Shown piece after piece: positions 8,855 through 19,861 of a stretch of 64,000 nucleotides of DNA. This DNA is from Sediminihabitans luteus (lineage in GTDB: Bacteria; Actinomycetota; Actinomycetes; Actinomycetales; Cellulomonadaceae), in the NCBI RefSeq assembly GCF_002797595.1, contig NZ_PGFE01000005.1, positions 124,001 to 188,000 on the forward strand, in the 5' to 3' direction. The translations under genes and the position numbers were made by a program. Numbering within the stretch: position 1 is the first letter of the stretch; every line of letters starts with the position of its first letter. The notes under the pieces are model-generated. The model saw nothing but the letters and a program-made list of their open reading frames with translations, was not told the DNA's origin and searched no databases.

Positions 8855-9478
8855 TCAGGCGGCGACGGGTTCTCGCGTCGCGCCCCGCTGCAGGCCTGCC
8901 TGCTGAAGGTCCGCACGCTGTAGGTCGTCCTGCTGAGTGCCCGTCGACTCGGCGTGGCCGTCGGCGAGCTCGGTCCCGCTGCTCTCCTGGGTGGCGACCA
9001 CGGGGACCTCGCCCGTGAGAGTGGTCGGCAGCGCGACGTCGTCGCCCACGGCGAGGCGGTGCGCGGCGTCGACGATGGGCACCTGGACCACGAGGTCGGA
9101 CGACGGGCGTGCGGCCTCGGCGAGCACCGCGTGGGCGAGCACCTGCTCGGCGTCGGCGACCGCGGCGGCGGCGTCGGCCGGGGCGGCGTCCGCGATGACC
9201 TGCGCGGCGCTGCGGGCCGCGGCGCGACGCGAGCGGGCGATGCCCACGAGGGACTGCGTGCCGATCACGACCCACACGAAGTTCGCCGCGACCGAGGGCC
9301 ACAGGCCGTTGGCCGAGGCGACGACGACCATGAGGCTCGCCGCGGTCAGATTCGTCACCTGGAACCGCACCGACTTCGCATCCCACGTGCCGCGCGAGGC
9401 GAGCAGGTAGGCACCGGCGCCGGCGACGGCGCTGACCCAGCCGAGGACCACGAGGGTCTGGGCGAGAAGTGCGGACAT
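8855..9478 (-). CDS. CBU_0592-like integral membrane protein
   Basis: 207 residues. Three hydrophobic helices in the first 80 residues, with LVVLGWVSAVAGAGAYLLAS and GLWPSVAANFVWVVIGTQSL, match the CBU_0592-like membrane family (function unknown). The rest is an Ala-rich helical tail ending in a run of repeated Q-Q-x-x-L-Q units (DDLQRADLQQAGLQ). ATG 9478 has GGAG about 8 bases upstream and begins right at the first helix; a longer frame to 9586 is Pro/Arg-rich and was rejected as the N-terminus. Confidence 0.82.
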   Translation of the reverse strand: MSALLAQTLVVLGWVSAVAGAGAYLLASRGTWDAKSVRFQVTNLTAASLMVVVASANGLWPSVAANFVWVVIGTQSLVGIARSRRAAARSAAQVIADAAPADAAAAVADAEQVLAHAVLAEAARPSSDLVVQVPIVDAAHRLAVGDDVALPTTLTGEVPVVATQESSGTELADGHAESTGTQQDDLQRADLQQAGLQRGATREPVAA

Positions 9479-9779
9479 GAATGATCTCCGAGCATGACGA
9501 ACGCGGGTGGGGGAAGGGGGTGCGCCGGCCCCCGCAGGGGGAGGAATCCGGGGGAGCCGTCCGGCGCTGTGACCATTCTGAGACACGATCTGGCTTCAGC
9601 GCAATCGAACAACTCTGCACCCGGCATTAAGTAGGGCTACATGACTTTCGCTCGTCGCAGACATGACCGGGACGCGGCGACGGGGCCCCCGCCCGTGGTC
9701 GTCGCTTGCCCCTCCCGCCGCCGGGAGGTGACCCGTGGCGGTCGACGGGTCGAGACCTGGTGCGCCCTACGATCGGGGC
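9479..9779. promoter_or_regulatory. Divergent control region between membrane protein and LysR gene
   Basis: About 300 bp with no gene. On the plus strand a TACGAT -10 element (9768-9773) ends 6 bases before the LysR ATG, the spacing expected of a leaderless transcript. A less GC-rich stretch around 9590-9640 probably holds the minus-strand promoter. No LysR-type T-N11-A palindrome stood out. Confidence 0.5.
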
Positions 9780-10685
9780 ATGGCGACCGACCCGCGACGA
9801 CTCGCGTTCCTGCTCGCGGTCTACCGCACGGGAGGCGTGCTCGCCGCGGCCGACGTGCTGCGGGTCACGGCCTCCGCGGTCTCGCAGCAGATCCAGCGGC
9901 TCGAGGCCGAGGAGGGCGTGCAGGTGCTCGACCGCGGGCCGCGCGGCGTCACGCTGACCCCTGCCGGGCGCGTGCTCGCGGAGGCCGCCGAGCGCATCGA
10001 GTCCGAGCTCGTCGAGGCGCGCAAGGTGCTCGCGACCATGAGCGAGGACGTCTCGGGCCGGGTCGTGGTCGGTTCCGTGCAGACCGCGATCCGTGCGGTC
10101 GTCGCGCCCGTGCTCGGCGCGCTGCCCGAGAAGTACCCCGGCATCGAGCTCGTGGTCGAGGAGGCCGAACCCGTCGACGCGCTGCGCGGTCTGCGTGCGG
10201 GCGACTTCGACCTCGTGCTGCTCGAGCAGGACGAGGACGCCGACGCGACGCCGCCCCGCGGCCAGCACGAGGTGATCCTGCTCGACGAGCCCTGGCGGCT
10301 CGTGACCCCGACCGCCTTCCCCACGCCCACCCAGCTCGACGAGCTCCGCGACACCGCCTGGCTCGGCCCCGAGCGCAGCACCGCCGCGGCCCGGGCGCTC
10401 GCCCGGGTGGGCGCCCAGCTCGGCACCGCGCTGCCCACGCGGCACAGCTACTACGACTTCGACGTCGCGCTCGCGCTCGTCGCCGCCGGCCAGGGCGTCG
10501 CGCTGCTGCCCGCGCTCGCGCTCCAGGGCGACGTGCCCGACGGGGTAGAGGTCGTGCGGCTGCCCGGCCTGGGCTCGCGCCGGCTCGTCGCCCGGCACCG
10601 CGCGAACCGGCGCGAACCCGGCCCGGCGACGTCCGCGGTGCTCGAGGAGATGCTCGCGGTCGCCGCCGAGCTCGAGCTCTGGTGA
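9780..10685 (+). CDS. LysR-family transcriptional regulator
   Basis: 301 residues. The N-terminal winged HTH (about 1-60) reads LAFLLAVYRTGGVLAAADVL then TASAVSQQIQRLEAEEGVQVLDRGPRGVTLTPAG, the LysR signature. The C-terminal periplasmic-binding-like effector domain begins VSGRVVVGSVQTAI. An in-frame GTG at 9735 is possible, but ATG 9780 fits both the family length and the adjacent TACGAT -10 box, suggesting a leaderless mRNA. The target is unknown; the divergently transcribed membrane gene is a candidate. Confidence 0.92.
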   Translation: MATDPRRLAFLLAVYRTGGVLAAADVLRVTASAVSQQIQRLEAEEGVQVLDRGPRGVTLTPAGRVLAEAAERIESELVEARKVLATMSEDVSGRVVVGSVQTAIRAVVAPVLGALPEKYPGIELVVEEAEPVDALRGLRAGDFDLVLLEQDEDADATPPRGQHEVILLDEPWRLVTPTAFPTPTQLDELRDTAWLGPERSTAAARALARVGAQLGTALPTRHSYYDFDVALALVAAGQGVALLPALALQGDVPDGVEVVRLPGLGSRRLVARHRANRREPGPATSAVLEEMLAVAAELELW

Positions 10686-10778
10686 GTTCTGGTACGGGCA
10701 TTCCGGATCTGGGCTCGACCAGCTAGTCTTCGCTGTTCAGAGCAGGGCGACGTGCCCGCCGCCACCCAGGGAGACCTC

Positions 10779-11183
10779 ATGAGCACGCCGAACCCGTACG
10801 AGACCGCGCCCAAGGACCAGGCCCCCCAGGCACCCCAGTACGCCGCGCCCCAGGCGCCGCAGTACGCGCAGCAGCCCGGGTACCCCGCGGCCCCCGCGAC
10901 GCGACCTGGCCGCACGCTGGGCATCGTGGGCTTCGTGCTCGCGTTCGTCATGCCGCTCATCGGCATGATCCTCAGCATCGTCGCGCTCGTGCAGTCCAAG
11001 AAGGCCGGCCAGAAGAACGGTCTCGCGCTCGCGGGCATCATCATCGGTGCGGTGCTCACGGTGCTGATCATCATCGGGACGATCCTGTTCTTCACGGTCT
11101 TCTACGAGGCGTTCCAGACCTGCCTCGACGACCCGTACGGGACGTTCACGATGGACGGCGTCGACTACTCCTGCCAGGGCTGA
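10779..11183 (+). CDS. DUF4190-type small membrane protein with Pro/Gln-rich N-terminus
   Basis: 134 residues. A Pro/Gln/Tyr/Ala-rich cytoplasmic head (QAPQYA repeated) is followed by two helices (TLGIVGFVLAFVMPLIGMIL and LALAGIIIGAVLTVLIIIG) in the DUF4190 arrangement, with the recurrent SKKAGQKNGLALAG loop. The short tail ends ...FTMDGVDYSCQG with two cysteines outside. ATG 10779 follows GGGAGA. It precedes a clear paralogue (11214), and a third similar protein lies at 17823. Confidence 0.85.
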   Translation: MSTPNPYETAPKDQAPQAPQYAAPQAPQYAQQPGYPAAPATRPGRTLGIVGFVLAFVMPLIGMILSIVALVQSKKAGQKNGLALAGIIIGAVLTVLIIIGTILFFTVFYEAFQTCLDDPYGTFTMDGVDYSCQG

Positions 11184-11213
11184 CCCGCACCGCACCCGAA
11201 CGAGGAGCACACC

Positions 11214-11627
11214 GTGAGCGCAACGCCGCCCGAGAAGCCCACGCCGTCCGGCCAGCCGACGCCGTACGACCAGCCGACGCACCCCTCCGCACCGGCCGCC
11301 ACCCCGGCGCCGCCGGCGGGCTACGTCGGCTACTACGACGAGCCGAAGCACCGCACGCTCAGCATCGTGGGCTTCGTGCTCTCGCTGCTCGGCCCGCTCA
11401 CGGTGGTCGGACTCGTGGTGAGCGTCATCGCGCTCGTGAAGTCCCGCAAGGCCAACGAGCCCACGGGCTTCGCGCTCGCGGGCACGATCATCGGCGCGAT
11501 CGGGACGGTCGTGGTCGTCGCCCTCACCGCGATCACGATCGCGGCCGTCCTGCACCTCGCCTCGACCTGCGCCGACCTCGGCCAGGGGACCCACTACGTC
11601 GACGGCGTGACGTACACCTGCGGCTGA
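11214..11627 (+). CDS. DUF4190-type small membrane protein, paralogue of preceding gene
   Basis: 137 residues, GTG start after GAGGAG. It has the same plan as its upstream neighbour: Pro/Thr-rich head, two helices (LSIVGFVLSLLGPLTVVGLV and FALAGTIIGAIGTVVVVALT), the loop KSRKANEPTGFALAG, and a tail ending HYVDGVTYTCG that matches the neighbour's DGVDYSCQG. It lies 30 bp downstream and is probably co-transcribed. The tail pattern D-G-V-x-Y-x-C suggests a conserved extracellular feature; function unknown. Confidence 0.85.
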   Translation: MSATPPEKPTPSGQPTPYDQPTHPSAPAATPAPPAGYVGYYDEPKHRTLSIVGFVLSLLGPLTVVGLVVSVIALVKSRKANEPTGFALAGTIIGAIGTVVVVALTAITIAAVLHLASTCADLGQGTHYVDGVTYTCG

Positions 11628-11639
11628 TCCGCTCCCGGT

Positions 11640-11675
11640 GATACGCGGGCCGCGCCCCGGCGCGGCCCGCGTATC
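11640..11675. terminator. Perfect 17-bp hairpin overlapping the glycine-riboswitch promoter
   Basis: Arms GATACGCGGGCCGCGCC (11640-11656) and its exact complement (11659-11675) are separated by two bases. It lies 12 bp after the DUF4190 stop and has no U-tract. The right arm runs into the TATCAT -10 box of the next transcription unit, so it may both end the upstream unit and influence initiation. Confidence 0.7.
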
Positions 11676-11677
11676 AT
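11672..11677 (+). promoter_or_regulatory. -10 element (TATCAT) for the glycine riboswitch/gcvPTH unit
   Basis: The TATCAT hexamer lies about 20 bases before the first P1 strand of the glycine riboswitch and shares its first four bases with the preceding hairpin. No convincing -35 can be seen because the hairpin occupies that space. Confidence 0.5.
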
Positions 11678-11697
11678 GGAGGGGAACGCTGCTCGAA

Positions 11698-11945
11698 CCG
11701 TGACGGGAGAGCTCGGCACCCCGGTGCCGGCGCCGAAGGAGCAAACCCTCCCCGGGAATCTCTCAGGCCCCCGTACCGTCACGGCGAGGCAACTCTGAAA
11801 AGCGGTCCACGACGCACCCCGGTGCGACGCGGGCCCACCGACGGTGCAAGTCGGCGCGCGCCGTCCGCCGCCCCCGGGCGACGGAGACTGCGGACCGGCA
11901 AAACTCTCAGGTCGACGCGACGCGTCCGATGACAGAGCGGGGAGG
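11698..11945 (+). ncRNA. Tandem (two-aptamer) glycine riboswitch
   Basis: Aptamer 1 (about 11698-11803): CCGTGACGG pairs with CCGTCACGG; between them are the conserved GCCGAAGGAGCAA and ATCTCTCAGG blocks, followed by GGCAACTCTGAAAAG. Aptamer 2 (about 11808-11945): GACGGTGCAAGTCGGCG, then AAAACTCTCAGGTCGACGCG and ATGACAGAGCGGGGAG. Both conserved signatures of the gcvT-type glycine riboswitch are present in the right order with a short linker. It sits directly before gcvP and most likely turns the glycine cleavage operon on when glycine is high. Confidence 0.92.
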
Positions 11946-11999
11946 GCCAGGTCGACCCCACCAGGGGTCGGTCCTCGACCCGATCGCCCGGAGACCCTC

Positions 12000-14951
<2,952 letters not shown>

Positions 14952-14975
14952 CCTGCCCGCCCGCCCGCTCCGCCC

Positions 14976-15031
14976 GAGCGTCACGTCCCGGCCCTTTCAG
15001 CGCCCCCGCGCGGGGCCGGGACGTGACGCTC
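14976..15031. repeat. Intergenic palindrome, family B copy 1 (between gcvP and gcvT)
   Basis: The arms GAGCGTCACGTCCCGGCCC and their complement close a 56-nt hairpin. A related copy in inverted orientation lies at 29843-29895: they share GCGTCACGT, a central CAGCGCCC and GGACGTGACGCTC. It is not followed by a T-run and sits within the gcv operon, where it could attenuate gcvT and gcvH or stabilise the gcvP 3' end. Confidence 0.75.
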
Positions 15032-15053
15032 GCAGACCCGAGAGGATGACCTC

Positions 15054-16211
15054 ATGACCGACACGACCGAGGGCACCGACGCCCAGGACCGCCTCAGCCC
15101 CCTGCACGACGAGCACGTCGCCCTCGGCGCCGCGCTCACGAGCTTCGGCGGGTGGCAGATGCCGCTGCGCTACGGCTCCGACATCGCCGAGCACACCGCG
15201 GTGCGCGCGGCCGCGGGCCTGTTCGACCTGTCCCACATGGGCGAGATCGAGGTGTCGGGGCCGCAGGCCGCCGCCGCGCTCGACCACGCGCTCGTGGGGA
15301 ACCTGACCGCGGTGACGCCGGGCCGCGCCCGGTACACGATGATCTGCGCCGAGGACGGCTCGGTGCTCGACGACCTCGTCGTCTACCGCAAGGCCGACGA
15401 CGTGTTCATGGTCGTCGCGAACGCCGGCAACGCCCCGCTCGTGACGCGCGAGCTCGACGCGCGCGCCGAGGGCTTCGACGCGACCGTGACCGACCAGGCC
15501 GCCGAGACCGCGCTGGTCGCCGTCCAGGGCCCGCGCGCCGCCGAGATCGTCGTGGGCCTCACGGCCGCGGACGACGTCCCCGCCGTCCGCGACATGAAGT
15601 ACTACGCGGGCGCCCCGGCGTCCGTCGCCGGGATCGACGCGTTCGTCGCGCGCACCGGCTACACGGGCGAGGACGGCTTCGAGCTGTTCGTCGACGCCGC
15701 GCAGGCGCCCGCCCTGTGGCGCGCGGTGCTCGCCGCGGGCACCCCGCTCGGGCTCGTGCCCGCGGGCCTGAGCGCGCGCGACAGCCTGCGCCTCGAGGCC
15801 GGGATGCCGCTGTACGGCCACGAGCTCGACGCGACCCTCACGCCGTATGCGGCCGGGCTCGGCCGGGTCGTCAAGCTCGACAAGACCGACGCGGACGGCG
15901 CCCCGCTGCCCTTCGTCGGGCGTGCCGCGCTCGAGGCGCGCAAGGCCAGCGACCCGGCGCGCGTGCTCGTCGGGCTGCGCGGCGCGGGCCGTCGTCCGGC
16001 CCGTGCGGGCTACGACGTGCTCGTGCCCGGCATGGAGTTCCCCCTCGGTCGCGTGACCTCGGGCGTGCCCTCGCCGACGCTCGGGTACCCGATCGCGATG
16101 GCGTACGTGACGCCCGAGATCTCGGCCGAGGGCACCCAGGTCGAGGTCGACGTGCGCGGTCGCCGCGAGCCGTTCGTCGTCGTCGCCCTCCCCTTCTACA
16201 CGCGCACCTGA
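15054..16211 (+). CDS. gcvT: Aminomethyltransferase, T-protein of glycine cleavage system
   Basis: 385 residues. It transfers the methylene group from aminomethyl-lipoyl-GcvH to tetrahydrofolate and releases ammonia. Features include the N-terminal [10 protein letters not shown] and [17 protein letters not shown], the folate-site Asp region in [29 protein letters not shown] and the C-terminal barrel [24 protein letters not shown] 15054 follows AGAGGATGACC. It lies about 100 bp after gcvP, separated by the family B palindrome. Confidence 0.97.
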   Translation: MTDTTEGTDAQDRLSPLHDEHVALGAALTSFGGWQMPLRYGSDIAEHTAVRAAAGLFDLSHMGEIEVSGPQAAAALDHALVGNLTAVTPGRARYTMICAEDGSVLDDLVVYRKADDVFMVVANAGNAPLVTRELDARAEGFDATVTDQAAETALVAVQGPRAAEIVVGLTAADDVPAVRDMKYYAGAPASVAGIDAFVARTGYTGEDGFELFVDAAQAPALWRAVLAAGTPLGLVPAGLSARDSLRLEAGMPLYGHELDATLTPYAAGLGRVVKLDKTDADGAPLPFVGRAALEARKASDPARVLVGLRGAGRRPARAGYDVLVPGMEFPLGRVTSGVPSPTLGYPIAMAYVTPEISAEGTQVEVDVRGRREPFVVVALPFYTRT

Positions 16212-16323
16212 CCCCGACCCTGCTGCGCGCCCGACGCGCAGGACGGCACGCGCCGTCCGCCCTAGGCTCGGTGGCACCCCGCCCGCGAGCCCGCCCCCAC
16301 CCCTGCTGACCCTGGAGCCACCG

Positions 16324-16698
16324 ATGTCCAACGCGTTCCCCGAGAACCTGCAGTACACCAACGAGCACGAGTGGCTGGACGGCTCGTCGCCCGCCGTCGT
16401 CGGGATCACCGCGAACGCCGCCGAGGCGCTCGGCGACCTCGTGTACCTCGAGCTGCCCGAGGTCGGCACGGCCGTCACCGCGGGCGAGGTGTTCGGCGAG
16501 ATCGAATCGACCAAGTCGGTCTCGGAGCTCTACTCGCCCGTCACGGGCACCGTCGTCGAGGTCAACCAGGCGGCCGTGGACTCGCCCGAGACGGTCGGCA
16601 ACGACCCGTACGGCGACGGCTGGCTCGTCAAGGTCGACGTGACCGAGGTGGGCCCGGTGCTGACCGCTGCCGAGTACGAGGCGTTCGTCGGGGCCTGA
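16324..16698 (+). CDS. gcvH: Glycine cleavage system H protein
   Basis: 124 residues, the lipoylated carrier of the complex. The lipoyl-lysine motif EIESTKSVSELYSPVTGTVVEVN is intact (Lys near residue 64), flanked by the usual YTNEHEWLDG start and NDPYGDGWLVKV. ATG 16324 follows GGAGCCACCG. Third gene of the P-T-H set; the L protein is not in this window. An intrinsic terminator follows 24 bp after the stop. Confidence 0.97.
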   Translation: MSNAFPENLQYTNEHEWLDGSSPAVVGITANAAEALGDLVYLELPEVGTAVTAGEVFGEIESTKSVSELYSPVTGTVVEVNQAAVDSPETVGNDPYGDGWLVKVDVTEVGPVLTAAEYEAFVGA

Positions 16699-16721
16699 CC
16701 CGCGGGCGCGCCGAGGCGTGG

Positions 16722-16755
16722 AGGGCCGGCACGGGTGACCGTGCCGGCCCTTTGT
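16722..16755 (+). terminator. Rho-independent terminator of the gcvPTH operon
   Basis: A 13-bp perfect stem AGGGCCGGCACGG / CCGTGCCGGCCCT with a 4-base loop is followed by TTGTC, just after gcvH. Confidence 0.85.
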
Positions 16756-16993
16756 CGTTCATGTCCTGTTCGACCAGTTCCCATGACATCCGTCATCCAC
16801 AGCGCGACAACCCCCGGAACCGCGAGGACACTGGGAAATCTCGGAGTGCGTCCCGGGATGTGAGACGGATGTGAATTCGACGTGGAGTATCGCGTCATGA
16901 ACCAGGGTCACGGTCGTCCCTTCTCGTGTAGGCACAACGCCGGGTGAAGAAGCTCGCGAACGACGCGGGGGCCCGGAGACGTCTGGAGGAGCC

Positions 16994-17233
16994 ATGAGCA
17001 CCGTCGAGCTGAGCCGCCCGGCCACCGCACCCACCCTGGGAGCACCCCTGACGCGCCGCGAGCGCGTCGTGCTGTCGAACCTGTCCGAGGACGTCACCCT
17101 CGAGCAGATCGCGACCAAGCTGTTCGTCACGCGCAACACCGTCAAGTCCCAGGTGCGCAGCCTGTACCGCAAGCTCGGCGTCTCGACGCGTGCCGAGGCC
17201 GTCCGCTGGGCCGAGGGTGCCGGGCTGCGCTGA
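16994..17233 (+). CDS. Stand-alone LuxR/GerE-type HTH regulator
   Basis: 79 residues consisting almost only of a LuxR C-terminal DNA-binding domain: LTRRERVVLSNLSEDVTLEQIA, then KLFVTRNTVKSQVRSLYRKLGVSTRAEAVRWA (recognition helix NTVKSQVRSLYRKLG). There is no receiver or other sensor domain. GGAGGAG precedes ATG 16994. The 240 bp upstream, after the gcvH terminator, carry no gene and probably its promoter. Such short proteins may act constitutively or by heterodimerisation; target unknown. Confidence 0.88.
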   Translation: MSTVELSRPATAPTLGAPLTRRERVVLSNLSEDVTLEQIATKLFVTRNTVKSQVRSLYRKLGVSTRAEAVRWAEGAGLR

Positions 17234-17355
17234 CCCGGCGGTCCGCACGCCCGGCAGCACGCACGACACGCTCGCGACACACGCGCGTGGCACCATGCGG
17301 GCATGAGGCGCAGGCACGCGAGCACGAGGACCGTCCGGATCAGCGGCGGACCAGC

Positions 17356-17826
17356 ATGAGCCCGCGACGCCTCGTCGTGGCCGCCGCGATCGTCGACGAC
17401 CTGCACACCCCCACGACACTCCTCGCCGCGCGTCGGACGGCGCCCCCGGCCCTCGCGGGTCGGTGGGAGTTCCCCGGCGGCAAGGTCGAGCCCGACGAGG
17501 ACCCGGTCGACGCGCTGCACCGCGAGCTGCGCGAGGAGCTTGACGTCGCGGTCGAGCTCGGCGCCGAGATCCCCGCCCCCGACGGCGGCGCCTGGCCCAT
17601 CACCGACCGGCACGACATGCGGCTCTGGCTCGCGCGCATCACCCGGGGGACCCCCGTGACGCTCGACGCGCACGACGCCGTGCGCTGGCTCCCGGTGGGA
17701 CGATGGTTCGACGTCCCGTGGCTCGACGCCGACGTGCCGATCGTCGAGGCGCTCACCGCGCACCTGAGCACCGCGCACCTGAGCGTCCCCAGCCCCGCAC
17801 GCCGCACCCCCAGGAGCCAGCCATGA
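17356..17826 (+). CDS. Nudix hydrolase, MutT/8-oxo-dGTP diphosphatase type
   Basis: 156 residues. The Nudix box is visible as GKVEPDE...RELREEL (about 36-58), matching G-x5-E-x7-R-E-U-x-E-E except that the usual Gly near the end is Asp (ELDV). Nearby GRWEFPGGKVE and the late RWLPVGRWFDVPWLDAD are typical of MutT proteins that also contain the C-terminal W-motif, supporting nucleotide-pool sanitation. ATG 17356 was chosen over upstream GTG 17287. The stop overlaps the next ATG (ATGA), indicating coupling to the membrane protein that follows. Confidence 0.88.
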   Translation: MSPRRLVVAAAIVDDLHTPTTLLAARRTAPPALAGRWEFPGGKVEPDEDPVDALHRELREELDVAVELGAEIPAPDGGAWPITDRHDMRLWLARITRGTPVTLDAHDAVRWLPVGRWFDVPWLDADVPIVEALTAHLSTAHLSVPSPARRTPRSQP

Positions 17827-18401
17827 GCGAGCCGTACGACCCGTACGCGAAGAAGCCCGAGCCGACGCCGCCGCCCGAGCAGTACCCGGGGCAGCCCTCC
17901 CAGGGTCAGTCGTACCCGAACCAGCAGTACCCGCACCAGCAGTATCCGGGGCAGTCGTACCCGAACCCCCAGAATCCTGTGCAGTACCCGCCGGCCACGC
18001 CGTACCCAGCCCAGCAGTACCCGGGGCAGTACCAAGACCAGCAGTACCCGAACCAGCAGTACCCGGGGCAGAGCTACTCCGGGCAGAAGTATCCCGTCCA
18101 GCAGTACCCGAACCAGCAGTACCCGAACCAGCAGTACCCGGCCGGCCATGGCTCGGCCCAGTACGGCGCATACCGCGCGGCCCCGCCGACGGGTCTCGGG
18201 ACGTCGGCGCTCGTGCTCGGGATCCTGGGCGTGACGCTCAGCTGGATCCCGCTGATCGGCGTGATCCTCGCGATCGTCGGCCTCGTCCTCGGCGTCGTGT
18301 CCCTCGTGACAGGGCGCGCCGCGCGTGGTCGTGCGCTCGCAGGCGTGATCCTCGGCGCCGTCGGCATCGTGATCTTCGGTCTGATCATCGCCTTCGTCTA
18401 G
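17823..18401 (+). CDS. Tyr/Pro/Gln-repeat membrane protein, DUF4190-like
   Basis: 192 residues. The first 120 are built of near-perfect pentapeptides (QQYPN, QQYPG, QSYPN), about 20 units, giving a disordered cytoplasmic head. Two or three helices follow (LGTSALVLGILGVTLSWIPL; LIGVILAIVGLVLGVVSLV; LAGVILGAVGIVIFGLIIAFV) with the DUF4190-type loop. Related in plan to 10779 and 11214. ATG overlaps the Nudix stop by 4 bases. The repetitive head suggests polymerising or scaffold behaviour, but no function is known. Confidence 0.85.
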   Translation: MSEPYDPYAKKPEPTPPPEQYPGQPSQGQSYPNQQYPHQQYPGQSYPNPQNPVQYPPATPYPAQQYPGQYQDQQYPNQQYPGQSYSGQKYPVQQYPNQQYPNQQYPAGHGSAQYGAYRAAPPTGLGTSALVLGILGVTLSWIPLIGVILAIVGLVLGVVSLVTGRAARGRALAGVILGAVGIVIFGLIIAFV

Positions 18402-18452
18402 CTGCCCGCCGCGACCGCACCCACCGCGGTCCGAACCCACGGCCGACCGCGC

Positions 18453-18575
18453 GATCCGTCACGGTTTTCGCGCAGAATCGAGGACAGATCGCACGTTCGG
18501 CGGTGGGCGTTCGGACGGTGGGTGTCCGGGCGTTGGGCGTTGGGCGTTCGGGGCGGTGGGCGGTCGGCGGGAGCT
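18453..18575. repeat. Degenerate GTTCGG/GGTGGGCGTT tandem tract and half of family C palindrome
   Basis: The convergent gap begins with GATCCGTCACGG, also found in the 19790-19859 hairpin, then GTTCGGCGGTGGG and several decayed GGGCGTTCGG/GGGCGTTGG units. It looks like the eroded half of the same element plus slippage products. Confidence 0.5.
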
Positions 18576-18576
18576 C

Positions 18577-19155
18577 TCAGCCCGTGAGTCGCGCGAGCCA
18601 CCGCTCGGCCTGCGCGTGCGACCTGACCCGGACCACGACCACGTGCGGCGCGACCGCGGCGACGTCGTCCGGCAGGGTGCGCAGCGAGCGGCGCTTGGTC
18701 CAGGACCAGACGACGATGTTCTCCTCGGCGCGCAGGGTCGAGAAGAACCGCGGCTCGACGTTGCCGTTCCACAGCACCTCGTGCGTGCGCCAGCGTCGCC
18801 ACGTGCGGGCGGTGACCTGGCGCATCGTGCGCCAGGTCGGCAGGTCGAGCCAGAGCAGCACCTCGGCGCGACCCAGCAGCAGCGGCCGTGCGGCGCCGAA
18901 GTTGTACTCGGCGACCCAGCGGTCCTGCGCGACGAGCGCGGTGACGTCGTCGACGAACTCGGGGCGCGGCGTCCACCCGGGGCCGTGGAACAGCCCGTCG
19001 ACGTCGGTGTACGGCAGGTCGAGCGCCGCACCGATGCGCGCGCTCCAGGTCGACTTGCCCGCTCCCGCGACGCCCGCGACCGTGATGCGGCGCGGCACGC
19101 GCCCGACGGCGGCCACGACGTCGTCGTCCGGGCCGAGGACGGGTGGTGGGGTCAC
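18577..19155 (-). CDS. P-loop NTPase, adenylate-kinase-like (topology-modulation/FlaR type)
   Basis: 192 residues. Walker A GVAGAGKST (about 27-35), then the kinase-like substrate strand YTDVDGLFHGPGWTPR and a LLWLDLP Walker-B-like strand, with an Arg-rich lid (RTWRRWRTHEVLWNGN). It resembles the small AAA-like kinases annotated as DNA topology modulation protein. The real substrate is unknown. GTG 19155 gives the usual length. It is convergent with the Tyr-repeat gene and divergent from 19256. Confidence 0.8.
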   Translation of the reverse strand: MTPPPVLGPDDDVVAAVGRVPRRITVAGVAGAGKSTWSARIGAALDLPYTDVDGLFHGPGWTPRPEFVDDVTALVAQDRWVAEYNFGAARPLLLGRAEVLLWLDLPTWRTMRQVTARTWRRWRTHEVLWNGNVEPRFFSTLRAEENIVVWSWTKRRSLRTLPDDVAAVAPHVVVVRVRSHAQAERWLARLTG

Positions 19156-19255
19156 CCGGAGAACATAGCGGACACGGTGCTACGTTCGACGAGGGGGAGT
19201 GCGACGGTCGCGCGGCCCGACGACGTCGCGTGCGCGGCGGGTGCAGGGGGTGCAC

Positions 19256-19810
19256 ATGGTGCTCGGGCTGATCGTCGCGTGCGAGATCGGATTCTGGGTC
19301 GCGATCCTCGCGGGGCTCGTCGCCCGGTACCCGCTGCGCCGCCGACGCCTGGGTGCGGTGCTGCTCGCGCTCGCGCCGCTCGTCGACGTCGTGCTGCTGG
19401 TCGCGGTCACGGTCGACCTGTCGCGGGGCGCGACCGCGACGTTCGCGCACGGCCTCGCGGCGCTCTACATCGGCGTCTCGGTCGCGTACGGGCACGCGAT
19501 GATCCGCTGGGCCGACGTGCGGTTCGCGCACCGGTTCGACGGCGGACCCGCGCCCGTGCGTCTCGACGGTCGCGCCTACGCGGTCAAGTGCTGGACCGAC
19601 GTGCTGCGCACGATGCTCGCGGCGGCCGTCGCGGCGGCGATCGTCGGGGCGATGACCGCCTGGGTGCGCGACGCCGAGCGCACCGAGGCGCTCCAGAGCG
19701 CGGTGTCGCTCGCGCTCGTGGTGCTCGTGATCGACGTGCTCTGGGCGATCAGCTACACGGTGTGGCCGCGCCGGGCCCGCGCCGCTGTTCCACCGCCGAA
19801 CGCGCCATGA
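19256..19810 (+). CDS. Four-helix integral membrane protein, unknown function
   Basis: 184 residues. Helices near 2-22, 36-53, 61-80 and two late ones (120-140, 152-172). The central conserved-looking loop MIRWADVRFAHRFDGGPAPVRLDG resembles uncharacterised actinobacterial membrane proteins. ATG 19256 after AGGGGG was preferred to GTG 19199. The last codons (PPPNAP) form one arm of a 70-bp hairpin, so coding and terminator sequences overlap. Confidence 0.75.
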   Translation: MVLGLIVACEIGFWVAILAGLVARYPLRRRRLGAVLLALAPLVDVVLLVAVTVDLSRGATATFAHGLAALYIGVSVAYGHAMIRWADVRFAHRFDGGPAPVRLDGRAYAVKCWTDVLRTMLAAAVAAAIVGAMTAWVRDAERTEALQSAVSLALVVLVIDVLWAISYTVWPRRARAAVPPPNAP

Positions 19811-19859
19811 GTCACGCGTTTCGCGAGATTTCCGTGACGGATCGCGCGTTCGGCGGTGG
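19790..19859. terminator. Large palindrome (family C) between convergent genes
   Basis: A perfect 16-bp arm CCACCGCCGAACGCGC (19790-19805) pairs with 19844-19859; inside, GTCACG pairs with CGTGAC. It overlaps the end of the 19256 gene and ends 2 bp before the stop of the facing monooxygenase gene, a good position for a bidirectional terminator. Related half at 18453. Confidence 0.7.
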
Positions 19860-19861
19860 GG

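Noticed and set aside
9641-10726. Plus-strand open frame overlapping the LysR gene
   Set aside because: Different frame, Arg/Ala-rich shadow; the LysR frame has a complete domain.
16752-16993. LexA/SOS box upstream of the stand-alone LuxR-type gene
   Set aside because: GAAC motifs occur as direct, not inverted, repeats and the spacing is wrong.
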